Source: Cuneatibacter sp. NSJ-177
GTDB lineage: Bacteria; Bacillota; Clostridia; Lachnospirales; Lachnospiraceae
Assembly: GCF_022867805.1 (NCBI RefSeq)
Contig: NZ_JALIFO010000001.1
Coordinates: 496,001-560,000, forward strand
Length of the DNA stretch: 64,000 nucleotides
Direction: 5' to 3'
Positions 53,277 to 63,191 of this stretch are shown piece by piece. The notes under the pieces were generated by a model that made no database searches, had not been told where the DNA came from, and worked only from the letters and a program-made list of their open reading frames with translations. Both the position numbers and the translations under genes were made by a program. Within the stretch, counting starts at the first letter, position 1. Each line of letters opens with the position of its first letter.

Positions 53277-55205
53277 ATGCAGAATGGTTTTATCAAAGTA
53301 GCTGCGGTTACTCCGGAAATCCGGGTGGCTGATCCGGTATTCAACCGGGAGCAGATTGTGGAGCAAATGACAAAAGCGGCGGCGAAGGGAGCGAAGATTC
53401 AAGTGTTTCCGGAGCTGGTTCTTCCCAGCTATACTTGCGGCGATTTGTTTTTGCAGGACAAACTGCTTACGGAAACCGGGGAGCAGCTGAGAATCCTGGT
53501 GGATGCCAGCAGAGACGTGGACGCCCTCGTTTTTGTGGGAACGATCTGGCCGGAAAATGGGAAGCTCTACAATGTGATGGCAGCATTTAGCCGCGGGGAG
53601 CTTTTGGGCGTAATTCCCAAAATCCATCTGCCGAATTACGGGGAATTTTACGAACACCGCCACTTTACGCCTGGAAACAGACAATGCGTGGATGTGGAAT
53701 TTGCGGACCTGGATGGAAATGTCTATCTGGTTCCTTTTGGAACGGACGTCCTGTTTCAGTGCGACACCCTAAAGGCCCTGGTGGTAGGGGCTGAGGTATG
53801 TGAAGATTTGTGGGCTCCGCAGCCGCCCAGCATCCATCACGCTCTGGCCGGAGCAACCGTGATCATCAACGGATCCGCCAGCAATGAGGTGGTGGGAAAG
53901 AGCGCTTACCGCCGGAGTCTGGTGGTAGGACAGTCAGCCCGCCTGATGTGCGGTTATGTCTATGCAACCAGCGGACAGGGAGAATCTACGACGGATCTGG
54001 TTTTCAGCGGACAGAATATGATCGCAGAAAACGGAACTCTCCTGGCGGAGGCGAAACGTTTTCGGAATAGCATCACATATGGAACTTTGGATGTAGAGAA
54101 ACTTGCGGGGGAGCGCCGCAGAAATACTTCGTTTGGACCGATGGATCAGGAAGGCTATGAGTGGATCGATTTTTCCCTGGACCTGGAGGAGACATCCTTG
54201 CCGAAGATTTCCAAGGCCCCGTTTGTCCCGGCCCGCGGGGAGGAGCAGGCGGAGCGTTTTGAAGAGATTCTGTCTATCCAGGCCATGGGTTTGAAAAAGA
54301 GGCTGGAGCACACCCGCTGCCGTCATGCAGTGATCGGTATCTCCGGCGGTCTGGACTCTACCCTGGCGCTTTTGGTGACGGCCAGAGCCTTCGACAGCCT
54401 GGATCTTCCGCGGGATGGGATTCTGGCGATTACCATGCCCTGTTTTGGGACAACGGACCGCACCTACCAGAATGCCTGCGTCATGTCAAAGGCTGTGGGA
54501 GCCGAGCTGCGGGAGATCCCGATCAGAGACAGCGTCCGGTCCCATTTTCAGGATATTGGGCAGGAGGAAAGCGTTCATGATGTGACATATGAAAATGCAC
54601 AGGCCAGAGAGCGGACCCAGGTTTTGATGGACGTGGCCAATCAGCTGGGCGGACTGGTCGTGGGAACCGGAGATCTTTCGGAATTGGCGCTGGGATGGGC
54701 CACCTATAATGGAGACCACATGTCCATGTACGGGGTAAATGCAGGCGTGCCGAAAACCCTGGTGCGCCATCTGGTGCGTTATTCGGCGGAAACCTGCGGG
54801 GATCCGGCGTTGAGGGATGCTCTGATGGATGTGCTGGACACACCGGTCAGCCCGGAGCTGTTGCCGCCGGAGGAGGGACAGATTTCCCAGAAGACTGAGG
54901 ACTTGGTAGGACCTTATGAACTCCATGATTTCTTCCTTTACTATGTGCTTCGCTATGGATTTTCTCCGGAAAAAATCTATCGCCTGGCAAAAGCGGCTTT
55001 TGCCGGAGACTACGAGGATGCGGTAATCCTGAAATGGATCAAGAATTTTTACCGTCGTTTTTTCTCACAGCAGTTCAAGCGCTCCTGCCTGCCGGACGGT
55101 CCGAAGGTCGGAGCCGTGGGACTGTCGCCGCGGGGAGATTGGCGGATGCCAAGCGATGCGTGCAGCAGGATCTGGCTGGATGAAGTGGAATCTTTGCAGG
55201 AATAG
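53277..55205 (+). CDS. nadE: Glutamine-dependent NAD+ synthase
   Basis: Amidates deamido-NAD. 642 residues. N-terminal nitrilase-like glutaminase (~1-280) with Glu in VFPELVLPSYTCGDLF, Lys in IPKIHLPNYGEFYE and Cys in GAEVCEDLWAP. C-terminal synthetase with the PP-loop GISGGLDSTLALLV. Ammonia passes between the two domains. Full length. Confidence 0.97.
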   Translation: MQNGFIKVAAVTPEIRVADPVFNREQIVEQMTKAAAKGAKIQVFPELVLPSYTCGDLFLQDKLLTETGEQLRILVDASRDVDALVFVGTIWPENGKLYNVMAAFSRGELLGVIPKIHLPNYGEFYEHRHFTPGNRQCVDVEFADLDGNVYLVPFGTDVLFQCDTLKALVVGAEVCEDLWAPQPPSIHHALAGATVIINGSASNEVVGKSAYRRSLVVGQSARLMCGYVYATSGQGESTTDLVFSGQNMIAENGTLLAEAKRFRNSITYGTLDVEKLAGERRRNTSFGPMDQEGYEWIDFSLDLEETSLPKISKAPFVPARGEEQAERFEEILSIQAMGLKKRLEHTRCRHAVIGISGGLDSTLALLVTARAFDSLDLPRDGILAITMPCFGTTDRTYQNACVMSKAVGAELREIPIRDSVRSHFQDIGQEESVHDVTYENAQARERTQVLMDVANQLGGLVVGTGDLSELALGWATYNGDHMSMYGVNAGVPKTLVRHLVRYSAETCGDPALRDALMDVLDTPVSPELLPPEEGQISQKTEDLVGPYELHDFFLYYVLRYGFSPEKIYRLAKAAFAGDYEDAVILKWIKNFYRRFFSQQFKRSCLPDGPKVGAVGLSPRGDWRMPSDACSRIWLDEVESLQE

Positions 55206-55255
55206 GAATGCAGCCGGGTAACAATCCGGCGGCGGGAAAGGGGGGAGTGATGAAG

Positions 55256-56245
55256 ATGAAACTTTTGGTAATTGGAGATGAGAAAAGAGCTAGAAGGTAC
55301 CTTCCGGAAAATCCGATCACGGATAAGGTAAAGATGATCGTTTGTCCGCGGGACGCCACGGAAGTGGAACTTCTCAGGGCAGGCGCGGATGCAGATTTTA
55401 TTTTAGCGGACGCCATCGCGCCGGTCAGCCGCAGCCTGATTGAACGGATGCCGCGGCTGAAGATGATCCACTCGGAGGGCGTGGCTTATCATGCCATTGA
55501 CCTGGAGGCGGCGAGGGAAAGAGGGATTTTTGTCTGCAACTGCCGGGGCGTCAATGCGGGAGCGGTGGCGGAGCAGGCGGTTTTGCTGATGCTGGGCCTT
55601 CTTCGAAACGTAGTCCCCGGCGACCGGGCCGTCCGGGAGGGAAAACAGATTGCAGTGAAGGAGAGGGCAATGGTGGAAGGTATCCGGGAGTTGTCGGACT
55701 GCCGGGTGGGCCTGATCGGTTTTGGGGCCACCGGGCAGGCCACGGCGCGCCTCCTTTCTGCCTTTGGCTGCCGGGTGCTTTATCACAGCACTCACCGGGC
55801 TGATCCGGATACGGAAAGGAAATGCAGAGTGATGTGGGCGAGCCGGGAGAGTGTGATTTCTGAATGTGATATCGTCAGCCTGCATGTGCCGGTGACGCCG
55901 GAGACGGAAAAAATGGTGGACGCCGGGTTCCTGGAGAAGATGCGGCCAGGCGCCTACCTGATCAACACATCCCGCGGGGAGCTGATGGATCACGAGGCGC
56001 TGAGAGACGCGTTGATGAACGGGGCCGTCGCCGGGGCCGGATTGGATACGCTGTATCCGGAGCCTGTCACGGCGGACAATCCGATTGCCTCCCTTCCGGA
56101 GGATTGTCCGGGTCGAGTGCTTTTGTCCCCGCATATCGGAGGCATCACCGGCGGAACCTTCACGAGGGCCCATCAAATGGTATGGGAGAACATAGAGCGG
56201 ATAGCAAAGAGGAAGAGGCCGGAGAGAATCGTAAACGGCTTGTAA
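55256..56245 (+). CDS. D-isomer-specific 2-hydroxyacid dehydrogenase
   Basis: 329 residues, NAD-dependent. Cofactor loop GLIGFGATGQATARLLSAFG; substrate Arg in YLINTSRGELMD; acid-base His in SPHIGGITGG; Glu in DTLYPEP. The subgroup (phosphoglycerate, glyoxylate or other) is unclear. ATG 55256 is eight bases from GGGGGAG; the ATG at 55250 is too close. No serine genes lie nearby. Confidence 0.9.
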   Translation: MKLLVIGDEKRARRYLPENPITDKVKMIVCPRDATEVELLRAGADADFILADAIAPVSRSLIERMPRLKMIHSEGVAYHAIDLEAARERGIFVCNCRGVNAGAVAEQAVLLMLGLLRNVVPGDRAVREGKQIAVKERAMVEGIRELSDCRVGLIGFGATGQATARLLSAFGCRVLYHSTHRADPDTERKCRVMWASRESVISECDIVSLHVPVTPETEKMVDAGFLEKMRPGAYLINTSRGELMDHEALRDALMNGAVAGAGLDTLYPEPVTADNPIASLPEDCPGRVLLSPHIGGITGGTFTRAHQMVWENIERIAKRKRPERIVNGL

Positions 56246-56262
56246 AAACCGGAGGAATCAAG

Positions 56263-56481
56263 ATGGGTGAGGAAACGAATTTTAAACAGCGGTATCTGGA
56301 CGGAGAGATCGAGTTCGAGGAAATTTACCGCTATGTAAGCCGCTGGAAATACAGCGACGACAATATGCCCCTCCGGGAGGTCCTGGGAATCAACGGGGAG
56401 GAAGAGGACGTCTGGATCGAGGAGGGCGACGAGGCGCTCCAGGAAAGATTAGACGCCGTCAAAAAGCAAAGCAAACCATAA
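56263..56481 (+). CDS. Small acidic protein, unknown
   Basis: 72 residues: MGEETNFKQRYLDGEIEFEE, then YVSRWKYSDDNMPLREVLGI, ending in a charged helix. No family recognised. GGAGGAATCAAG precedes the ATG, 17 bases after the dehydrogenase stop, so it is probably cotranscribed and real. Confidence 0.65.
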   Translation: MGEETNFKQRYLDGEIEFEEIYRYVSRWKYSDDNMPLREVLGINGEEEDVWIEEGDEALQERLDAVKKQSKP

Positions 56482-56491
56482 CAATAAAAAA

Positions 56492-56542
56492 GAATTTCCT
56501 ATCAAACAAAAAATCTGCGGCGTCTCAGGAGGGACGCCGCAG
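56492..56542 (-). terminator. Copy 3 of the hairpin plus TTGTNTSATAGGAAATT repeat, minus strand
   Basis: On the minus strand: stem CTGCGGCGTC/GACGCCGCAG (56542-56533 and 56524-56515), five bases ATTTT, then TTGTTTGATAGGAAATTC (56509-56492). The T-run faces left, against the direction of both flanking genes, so it is a terminator for the minus strand or a relic. Confidence 0.75.
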
Positions 56543-56631
56543 GTCGTTTGGATAGGGACGCGATAGGGACGCGGGCCCATATAAAACCAGCGCAGATTGG
56601 GAAATGCAGCAGACAGACGAAAGGAGCGTGG

Positions 56632-57768
56632 ATGAAGTTTTTTCATTTGGCGGATTTGCATATTGGAAAATCCGTGCATGATATGCCTATGCTGAAAGAA
56701 CAGCGCCATGTGCTTTTACAGGTGCTTTCTTTGGCGGACGAGAGGGAAGTGGACGCGGTGATTTTAGCCGGAGACCTCTATGACCGTGCCGTGCCGTCCG
56801 CCGAAGCGGTGGAGCTGTTCGACGATTTTTTGACCGGACTGGCAGAGAGGAACCTCCCGGTTTTGGCCATTGCCGGGAACCATGATTCCCCGGAGCGGAT
56901 TGCCTTTGGCGGCCGGATTTTCCGGGATAAGAAAATTTATCTGGAGGGAACGTATCAGGGAAAGCTTCCGCGGGTGGAGCTTTGGGACGATCTGGGGCGG
57001 GTCAATGTCTGGCTGATGCCTTTTCTCCGTCCGGCGTCGGTGCGCCCGTATGCGCCGGAGAAGGAAATCCGGACCTATGAGGAGGCGGTGCGGACGGTTC
57101 TCTCCCGTGAGGAGATCGATCCTTCCGAGAGAAATGTCCTGGTGGCCCATCAACTGGTGATCGGGAGCGGAGAGCCGGAGCGTTCGGATTCCGAATCCAT
57201 TTCCGTGGGAGGCCAGGAATCCATTCCCTATACGGTGTTCGACCGGTTTGACTATGTGGCGTTGGGACATCTCCACGGGCCTCAGGCAGCCGGGCGGGAA
57301 GCGGTTCGTTATGGCGGCTCTCCGCTCAAGTACTCGTTTTCTGAGGTACGGCAGAATAAGGGGCTGACCGTGGTGGAACTGCGGGAGAAGGGGAATCTTC
57401 ACCTTACGCACCTGCCCCTGACGCCTCTCCACGAGATGCGGGAGATCAGGGGGCCGATCGATGCGCTGACGTCCCCGGAAGTGGTGGACGGGGCCCCGGC
57501 GGAGGATTACATCCGGGCCGTGCTGACCGACGATGAGGAATTGGTGGATGCGGTGGGGCGGATGCGGAGCGTTTATCCCAATCTGCTGCGTCTGGATTTT
57601 GAAAACCGGCGGACAAAGGGCGGCGGGATCTTAAAGCAGCCGTCGGCGGAGAGCCGGAAACCGCCGGAGGAATTGTTTGCAGAATTCTATGAATGGCAGC
57701 AAAATCTGCCGCTCGACGGAGAAAAACGGGAGTTGATCCGCCGTTTGTTGGAGGAGGAGTGCCGATGA
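56632..57768 (+). CDS. sbcD: Exonuclease subunit SbcD
   Basis: Mre11-like nuclease subunit that opens DNA hairpins and trims ends. 378 residues with phosphoesterase motifs FHLADLHIGK, ILAGDLYDR, IAGNHDSPERI, VAHQLV and ALGHLHGPQ. ATG 56632 follows AAAGGAGCGTG; the open frame starts 28 codons earlier. Overlaps sbcC as ATGA. Confidence 0.96.
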   Translation: MKFFHLADLHIGKSVHDMPMLKEQRHVLLQVLSLADEREVDAVILAGDLYDRAVPSAEAVELFDDFLTGLAERNLPVLAIAGNHDSPERIAFGGRIFRDKKIYLEGTYQGKLPRVELWDDLGRVNVWLMPFLRPASVRPYAPEKEIRTYEEAVRTVLSREEIDPSERNVLVAHQLVIGSGEPERSDSESISVGGQESIPYTVFDRFDYVALGHLHGPQAAGREAVRYGGSPLKYSFSEVRQNKGLTVVELREKGNLHLTHLPLTPLHEMREIRGPIDALTSPEVVDGAPAEDYIRAVLTDDEELVDAVGRMRSVYPNLLRLDFENRRTKGGGILKQPSAESRKPPEELFAEFYEWQQNLPLDGEKRELIRRLLEEECR

Positions 57769-60353
57769 AGCCGCTGCGTTTGACAATGAGTGCTTTTGGA
57801 CCTTATGCCGGAGAGGCCACTTTGGACTGGACCTCTTTTGGTGAGAAGGGGTTGGTTTTGATCGCTGGGGATACCGGAGCGGGGAAAAGTACGATTTTTG
57901 ACGGCTTGGTCTACGCCCTTTACGGGGTGACCAGCGGCGGGAACCGGGAACCCCGGATGCTTCGCAGCGATTTTGCGGCGGCGGATCGGGAGACGTTTGT
58001 CCGCCTTTGTTTTTTATGCCGGGAGGAAGAATATACGGTGGAGCGCAGCCCGGAGTATTGGCGGCCGAAAGCCAGAGGGACCGGGGAGACAAAAAAAGCG
58101 GCGTCAGCCAGTCTGACACTCCCGGATGGAACCGCAATTACGGCGATCCGTTCCGTAGATGAGAAAATAGAAGAGCTGCTGGGGCTTTCCAGAGAACAGT
58201 TTACCCAGATTGGTATGATCGCCCAGGGTGACTTCCGAAAGCTGCTGACCGCCGACAGTAAAGAGCGGAGCGAGATTTTAAGGAAATTGTTTGGAACCGG
58301 GAAGTATCTGAGCTTTCAGGAACGGCTGAAACAGGAGGCGTCTGAGGCTCAAAAACGTTGTGAGGAGCTGGAGAAGAGCTTGTTCCAGTACAAAAGCGGG
58401 ATCTTGTGTCCGGGAGAAGGTACGCTGCAACAGGAAATCTGCGAGCGGAAAGAAGAGAAGCATCTGCACCAGGTCCCGGAGCTCCTAAAAGGGCTGGATG
58501 AGCTGGAAGCGGCGGATAAAATGGCAGAGGAGAACTGCAAGAAACAGAAAGAAATCTGCCGGGAGCAGCTTTTGGTTTTGGATAAAAGAGAAGCGGCCAG
58601 AGGCCAGATGGAGAAGAGGCGCGCAGCACTTTATGGCAGCCGGGAAGCGCTGGCAAAGGTTGAGTCAGCGGAAAAAGAAGCGGGCGAGCGGAAAAAAACG
58701 GCGGATGCAAGACTTGGGAAGGCCAGAGAAAATCAGAAAAAAGCCGTGGATTGGGAAGGGCAAAAAAAACTGTTGGAAGCATCTCTTCCCCTTTTCCGGG
58801 AAGTTCAGGAAAAGGCGGCGGAGCTTCAAAAAAGAGAGCAGGAGGCTGAGAGACTGGCTCTCGAATGGCAGGCGGGAAAAGCAAGGATCGAAGTGTGTTA
58901 CCGGGCTTTGTGGGAACTAGCTGGCAGGAAACGGAAGCTGGACGAGCAGAAATTGAAAAGCGCTCTTCGCGCCTGGGAGGATGAACGGCGCAGGCAGGAG
59001 AAGCGCTATCGCCTTTTTCTCAGCCATCAGGCCGGGATTCTGGCCGAAAGCCTGCATGACGGCGAGCCCTGCCCGGTCTGCGGATCAAAAGAACATCCCG
59101 CTCCCGCCGGGAAAGGGGAGTCGGCTCCTACGGAAGAAGAAGTGGAGAATGGCCGGCAAAGAGAAGAAGCGTTGAGAAAGCAGGCGGAGGAACTGGGGCA
59201 TCTCGCAGAGCAGGACCGGTACCGGGAAGAGCTTCACCGTACAAATGCGGAGCGCCTGGGGATTGCGTTGGAAAAAGAGGCGGCCGGAGAGCTTTCCGGG
59301 ACGGAACAGACATGGATAAAACAAAGAGAGAAGGAAGAAGAGGCGCAGCGGTTTCGGGAAAAACGCAGGGAAGAATTAAAAGGAATCCTGGAACGGAATC
59401 GGGCTGAACTTGCGGAGAAGAAAGCACGCCTGCCTTATGCGGATCCGGTAGTTCTAAACGATCAGATTCTGGATTTGTCCCGAAAAATTTCCTCTGTGGA
59501 GCACGCTTTGCGTCTTGCCGAACAGGAAGCAGAGCAGGCGGGGACAGACTGGAAAACGGTTTCCGTCCGGAGGGAAGAAACCCAAAAGCGAGTGAAAGAA
59601 AAAGAGCGGGAGCTTCAGGAGGCCGAGACGGCCTTCCAGCAGACGGCATCATCTACTTCGGTGGAAGTCGTTCCGCCGGAGCATTTGAAGAGACAATTTT
59701 ATGAGTGGGAGCAAAAGGAGAAGGTCCTATACAGCAGGCGGGAAGTGAACCGACAGGCAGCCAGAAGCATCCGGGAGACCTGGGAGAAATATGAGAATGC
59801 AAAAACCGCCTTTGCTTTGCGCCGGGAACTATCGGATACAGCCAACGGCCAGCTAAGGGGAAAACAGAGACTGACTTTTGAGAGATATCTGCAGGCAGAA
59901 TACTTCGACTGGATCCTGCAGGCGGCAAACCGGAGGCTGGATCGGATGACCGGGGGTCGGTTCGCCCTCCGGCGCAGTGAGGTTCAGGCAGGGAACGCAC
60001 AGTCCGGCCTGGATCTTTTGGTGCGGGATTATTATACCGGAAAGGAGCGGGATGTAAAGACGCTATCCGGCGGGGAGTCCTTTCAGGCTTCCTTGTCCCT
60101 GGCCCTGGGACTCTCAGACGTTATTCAGGAGATGTCGGGCGGGATCCGTCTGGAAACCTTGTTCATCGATGAAGGCTTTGGCTCTTTGGACCGGAACGCT
60201 CTGGAGGCCGCCCTGCGGATTCTTCAGGAATTGACGGAGGGAGAACGTCTGATTGGAGTAATCTCCCATGTGGAAAGCCTCCAGGAGCAGATCGAAAAAA
60301 AGGTCCTGGTGAAGAAAGGGAGAAGCGGGAGCGTTCTGGTTCAATCCCTTTGA
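57765..60353 (+). CDS. sbcC: Exonuclease subunit SbcC
   Basis: Rad50-like ATPase partner of SbcD. 862 residues, somewhat short for the family, mainly in the coiled coils. Walker A GDTGAGKSTIFDGLVYALYG; coiled coil; zinc hook CPVCGSKEHP; second coiled coil; signature TLSGGESFQASLSLALG; Walker B LFIDEGFGSLD. Coupled to sbcD. Confidence 0.96.
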   Translation: MKPLRLTMSAFGPYAGEATLDWTSFGEKGLVLIAGDTGAGKSTIFDGLVYALYGVTSGGNREPRMLRSDFAAADRETFVRLCFLCREEEYTVERSPEYWRPKARGTGETKKAASASLTLPDGTAITAIRSVDEKIEELLGLSREQFTQIGMIAQGDFRKLLTADSKERSEILRKLFGTGKYLSFQERLKQEASEAQKRCEELEKSLFQYKSGILCPGEGTLQQEICERKEEKHLHQVPELLKGLDELEAADKMAEENCKKQKEICREQLLVLDKREAARGQMEKRRAALYGSREALAKVESAEKEAGERKKTADARLGKARENQKKAVDWEGQKKLLEASLPLFREVQEKAAELQKREQEAERLALEWQAGKARIEVCYRALWELAGRKRKLDEQKLKSALRAWEDERRRQEKRYRLFLSHQAGILAESLHDGEPCPVCGSKEHPAPAGKGESAPTEEEVENGRQREEALRKQAEELGHLAEQDRYREELHRTNAERLGIALEKEAAGELSGTEQTWIKQREKEEEAQRFREKRREELKGILERNRAELAEKKARLPYADPVVLNDQILDLSRKISSVEHALRLAEQEAEQAGTDWKTVSVRREETQKRVKEKERELQEAETAFQQTASSTSVEVVPPEHLKRQFYEWEQKEKVLYSRREVNRQAARSIRETWEKYENAKTAFALRRELSDTANGQLRGKQRLTFERYLQAEYFDWILQAANRRLDRMTGGRFALRRSEVQAGNAQSGLDLLVRDYYTGKERDVKTLSGGESFQASLSLALGLSDVIQEMSGGIRLETLFIDEGFGSLDRNALEAALRILQELTEGERLIGVISHVESLQEQIEKKVLVKKGRSGSVLVQSL

Positions 60354-61333
60354 TATCGAAGCGCTTCCTCCGCCGTGCGGACCAGGTATTCCATCGCCTC
60401 AGCCGGATACCGGCCTACAGCGGTCTCCCCGGTCAGCATCAGGGCCGAGGCTCCGTCGAGGACTGCGTTGAAGATGTCCAGCACTTCGGCGCGGGTGGGC
60501 ACGGGACGGTTCTGCATGGAATCCAGCATCTGGGTGACCACTAGGAAGGGAACGCCGGATTTTTGGCAGCAGGCGGAGGTTTCCTTCTGGGCGCGGGGAA
60601 GTTCCCAGAGCGGAAGGCAGTTGCCGAGGTCGCCGCGGGCAATCACGATCATATCGGAATCAGAAAAAAGTTCTTTGAGATGTTGGAGGCCCTCCTGGTT
60701 TTCCAGTTTGGCAAAGATCCGGACGCCGGAAGCGCCGGCATCGGCCAAGGCGCGTTTCAGTTCCAAAAGATCCGCCTGCCCGCGGACAAAAGGGAGCATG
60801 ACGCCGGTGACTCCGAATTTGGAAGCTGCGGCCAGATTTTTTCTGTCGTTCTCCGTAAGGGCCGGGAGATGGATTTCGCATGCGGCCGGATTTTTTAACG
60901 CCAGGCTTTTGCGGGAGCGGAGGATGCCGCCTCGTATAACCAGGCAGGAGACGGAGGAATCACCAGTCTGAGTGACTTTAAGAAGAAGCTTGCCATCGTC
61001 CAAGAGCAGCTCTTGATCAGGGCTCAGCAGGGACGGCAGGAAGTCCGGAACCGGAATTCCGCCCGGCCCCAGGAGAACATTGGAACCTTCGATTAAGGGG
61101 AAGGGCCGGGGGATCACGCCGGTCCGCAGCTCCGGCCCTTCCAGATCGATCAGCAGTTCCCCCTGTACCCCGGCCTCTTCCTGCGCCTTATGCCAAGCGG
61201 CGAGAAGAGAAGCCTGGCCGGGAAGGGAGCCATGGGACAGATTTAAACGTAATCCGGTCATACCGGCCGCCAGCATTTTCTTTAGTGTTTCGGGGTCCTG
61301 GCAGGAAGGACCTAATGTTCCGTAATATTCCAT
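60341..61333 (-). CDS. Short pyruvate-kinase-like protein lacking the C-terminal domain
   Basis: 330 residues against ~470-590 for pyruvate kinase. Catalytic-barrel motifs are kept: GLRLNLSHGS (Arg29), IDLEGPELRTG, IFAKLENQEG (Lys209, Glu211), VIARGDLG (Asp235), VVTQMLDSM (Thr267), and PTRAEVLDIFNAVLDGASAL followed by MLTGETAVGRYPAEAM. The allosteric C-terminal domain is absent and the B domain is short. The start at 61333 has GGAGG seven bases ahead; the open frame runs much further upstream without a site. Converges with sbcC, overlapping its end by 13 bases, and is divergent from ptsI. Probably a PEP- or pyruvate-handling or regulatory enzyme; activity is not certain. Confidence 0.85.
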   Translation of the reverse strand: MEYYGTLGPSCQDPETLKKMLAAGMTGLRLNLSHGSLPGQASLLAAWHKAQEEAGVQGELLIDLEGPELRTGVIPRPFPLIEGSNVLLGPGGIPVPDFLPSLLSPDQELLLDDGKLLLKVTQTGDSSVSCLVIRGGILRSRKSLALKNPAACEIHLPALTENDRKNLAAASKFGVTGVMLPFVRGQADLLELKRALADAGASGVRIFAKLENQEGLQHLKELFSDSDMIVIARGDLGNCLPLWELPRAQKETSACCQKSGVPFLVVTQMLDSMQNRPVPTRAEVLDIFNAVLDGASALMLTGETAVGRYPAEAMEYLVRTAEEALRYQRD

Positions 61334-61529
61334 ATCAAACCTCCGCAAGGGAATTACATTCCGGGTAAATTCCACTTCAGTGTAACATATTTTGCCTGTT
61401 TTATTCCAAATAATTTCCGGAACTTTACATTTTCCAGCGGAGATTTTATAATGAGAAGGAAATACGGCCCGGCGTGCCGGCCCGTCCGGTCTTGAACCGG
61501 AAAAAAGAAGGCATAGAGGAGAAAATACA

Positions 61530-63155
61530 ATGATTATCTGCCGGGGAAACAGTGTGTGCGGCGGCATTGCCATGGGAAAAATACATCTTTGGAAGAAGTC
61601 CCTTCCGGTTGAAGCCACGAAAGGCAGGGATCCGGAGCAGGAGTGGCGCAGGTTTCAGGAAGCCTGCCGGACTGCGGTCCGGGAACTTGTTATTTTGGAA
61701 GAAAAGGCGGCGCGGGAAGTGGGCGAGGCGGACGCATTGGTTTTCGAGGCCCATCGAATGATGGCGGAGGATCCTGGCTTTTCCGATGCGGTCAAGGAAG
61801 TTCTGCAAAAAGAAAGCGTCAACGCTGAATATGCAGCATATTTTGCCGGAGAACAGCTGGCGGAACAACTGGAGTCTCTGGAGGATTCTTACTGGAAAGC
61901 CCGCGCGGCGGATATTCGGGATGTGGCCGGCCGTGTGGTGAGGATTTTAAAAGGGGAAGACTGCCAATGCCTTCCGGAAGGCCCCTGTATCCTGCTGGCT
62001 CAGGATTTGACTCCCAGCGAGACCATCCAGATGGAGAAACGAAGTCTTCTGGGGGTGGTCACATCCGGAGGATCGGTTCATTCCCACACGGCAATTTTGG
62101 CTAGGAGCCGAAATCTTCCTGCCCTGGTGGGAGTCGAGATGGAGCTGGATGAAAATTGGGAGGGCCTTTCCGCCGCCGTGGATGGAGAACGCGGCCTTCT
62201 CTATCTGGACCCGGATCCGGAAGTGTTGGAGGAACTGGCGCTTCGTAAGGCCGAGCTCAGCCGGAAGGAAGAGGAATTGGCGGCTTGGTTCGGTAAGAAA
62301 AGCGAGACCAAAGACGGACGGCAGGTCCGGATCTGCGCCAATATCAGCGGACTGGACGATTTGGATCTGACTGTGGTTTTGGACGCGGACGGCATCGGCC
62401 TGTTCCGGAGTGAATTTCTTTATTTAGAAGCGTCTGATTGGCCGTCCGAGGAAGCTCAGTTTGCCGTATACAAGAGCGCGGCGGAACGGATGGCTGGAAA
62501 GCGCGTGATCATTCGGACTGTAGACATCGGGGCGGACAAGCAGCCAGACTATTTTTCCATGGAACCGGAGGAAAATCCTGCGCTGGGGTGCCGGGGGATC
62601 CGTTTTTCCCTGTGTCATCCGGAGATTTTCCGGACTCAGCTGCGCGCCATTTTGCGTGCCGCCGCCTATGGGAAGATTTCAATCCTGTACCCGATGATCA
62701 CTTCTCCGGAGGAGCTGGGACAGGTGCTGGCGTTCACCACACAGGTGAAAAAGGAGCTGGATACGGAACATGTGCTGACGGGGGAAGTGGAGCAGGGAAT
62801 TATGATCGAGACGCCGTCGGCTGTCCTTCTTGGCGACCGGCTGGCGGAGATGGTGGATTTTTTCAGCATCGGAACCAACGACCTGACCCAGTATACCTTG
62901 GCCGCCGACCGTCAGAATTCTCTGGTTCAGGATCTGGTTCCGGCCGGACTGCCCGCGGTTTTACGCATGATTCAGATGACGGCAAGGAGTGCAGCAAACC
63001 AAGGGATTTGGGTTGGGATCTGTGGTGATCTCGCCGCCGATACCGGACTGACGGAAGACTTTCTCCGGATGGGAATAGAAGAGCTCTCCGTGGCGCCTCA
63101 TTCCGTTTGGAAACTGCGGAAACGGGTCGGAGAGATTTCGCTGGATCCAATCTGA
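61530..63155 (+). CDS. ptsI: PTS enzyme I (phosphoenolpyruvate-protein phosphotransferase)
   Basis: Takes phosphate from PEP and passes it to HPr. 541 residues, no GAF domain. N-terminal HPr-binding helices; phospho-His region TSGGSVHSHTAILARS (His186 probable); linker; PEP-binding barrel with GLFRSEFLYL, RTVDIGADKQPDYF, FSIGTNDLTQYTLAADR and the active Cys in GICGDLAAD. No ptsH is next to it, which is unusual, since the two are commonly paired. Strong terminator follows. Confidence 0.93.
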   Translation: MIICRGNSVCGGIAMGKIHLWKKSLPVEATKGRDPEQEWRRFQEACRTAVRELVILEEKAAREVGEADALVFEAHRMMAEDPGFSDAVKEVLQKESVNAEYAAYFAGEQLAEQLESLEDSYWKARAADIRDVAGRVVRILKGEDCQCLPEGPCILLAQDLTPSETIQMEKRSLLGVVTSGGSVHSHTAILARSRNLPALVGVEMELDENWEGLSAAVDGERGLLYLDPDPEVLEELALRKAELSRKEEELAAWFGKKSETKDGRQVRICANISGLDDLDLTVVLDADGIGLFRSEFLYLEASDWPSEEAQFAVYKSAAERMAGKRVIIRTVDIGADKQPDYFSMEPEENPALGCRGIRFSLCHPEIFRTQLRAILRAAAYGKISILYPMITSPEELGQVLAFTTQVKKELDTEHVLTGEVEQGIMIETPSAVLLGDRLAEMVDFFSIGTNDLTQYTLAADRQNSLVQDLVPAGLPAVLRMIQMTARSAANQGIWVGICGDLAADTGLTEDFLRMGIEELSVAPHSVWKLRKRVGEISLDPI

Positions 63156-63191
63156 AAAACAAGGAAAATGTTTCAACAATCAAAGGTAAAG

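Noticed and set aside
52194-53684. 496-codon minus-strand open frame across the M18 and nadE genes
   Set aside because: Spans two well supported genes on the other strand; no ribosome site or family motif.
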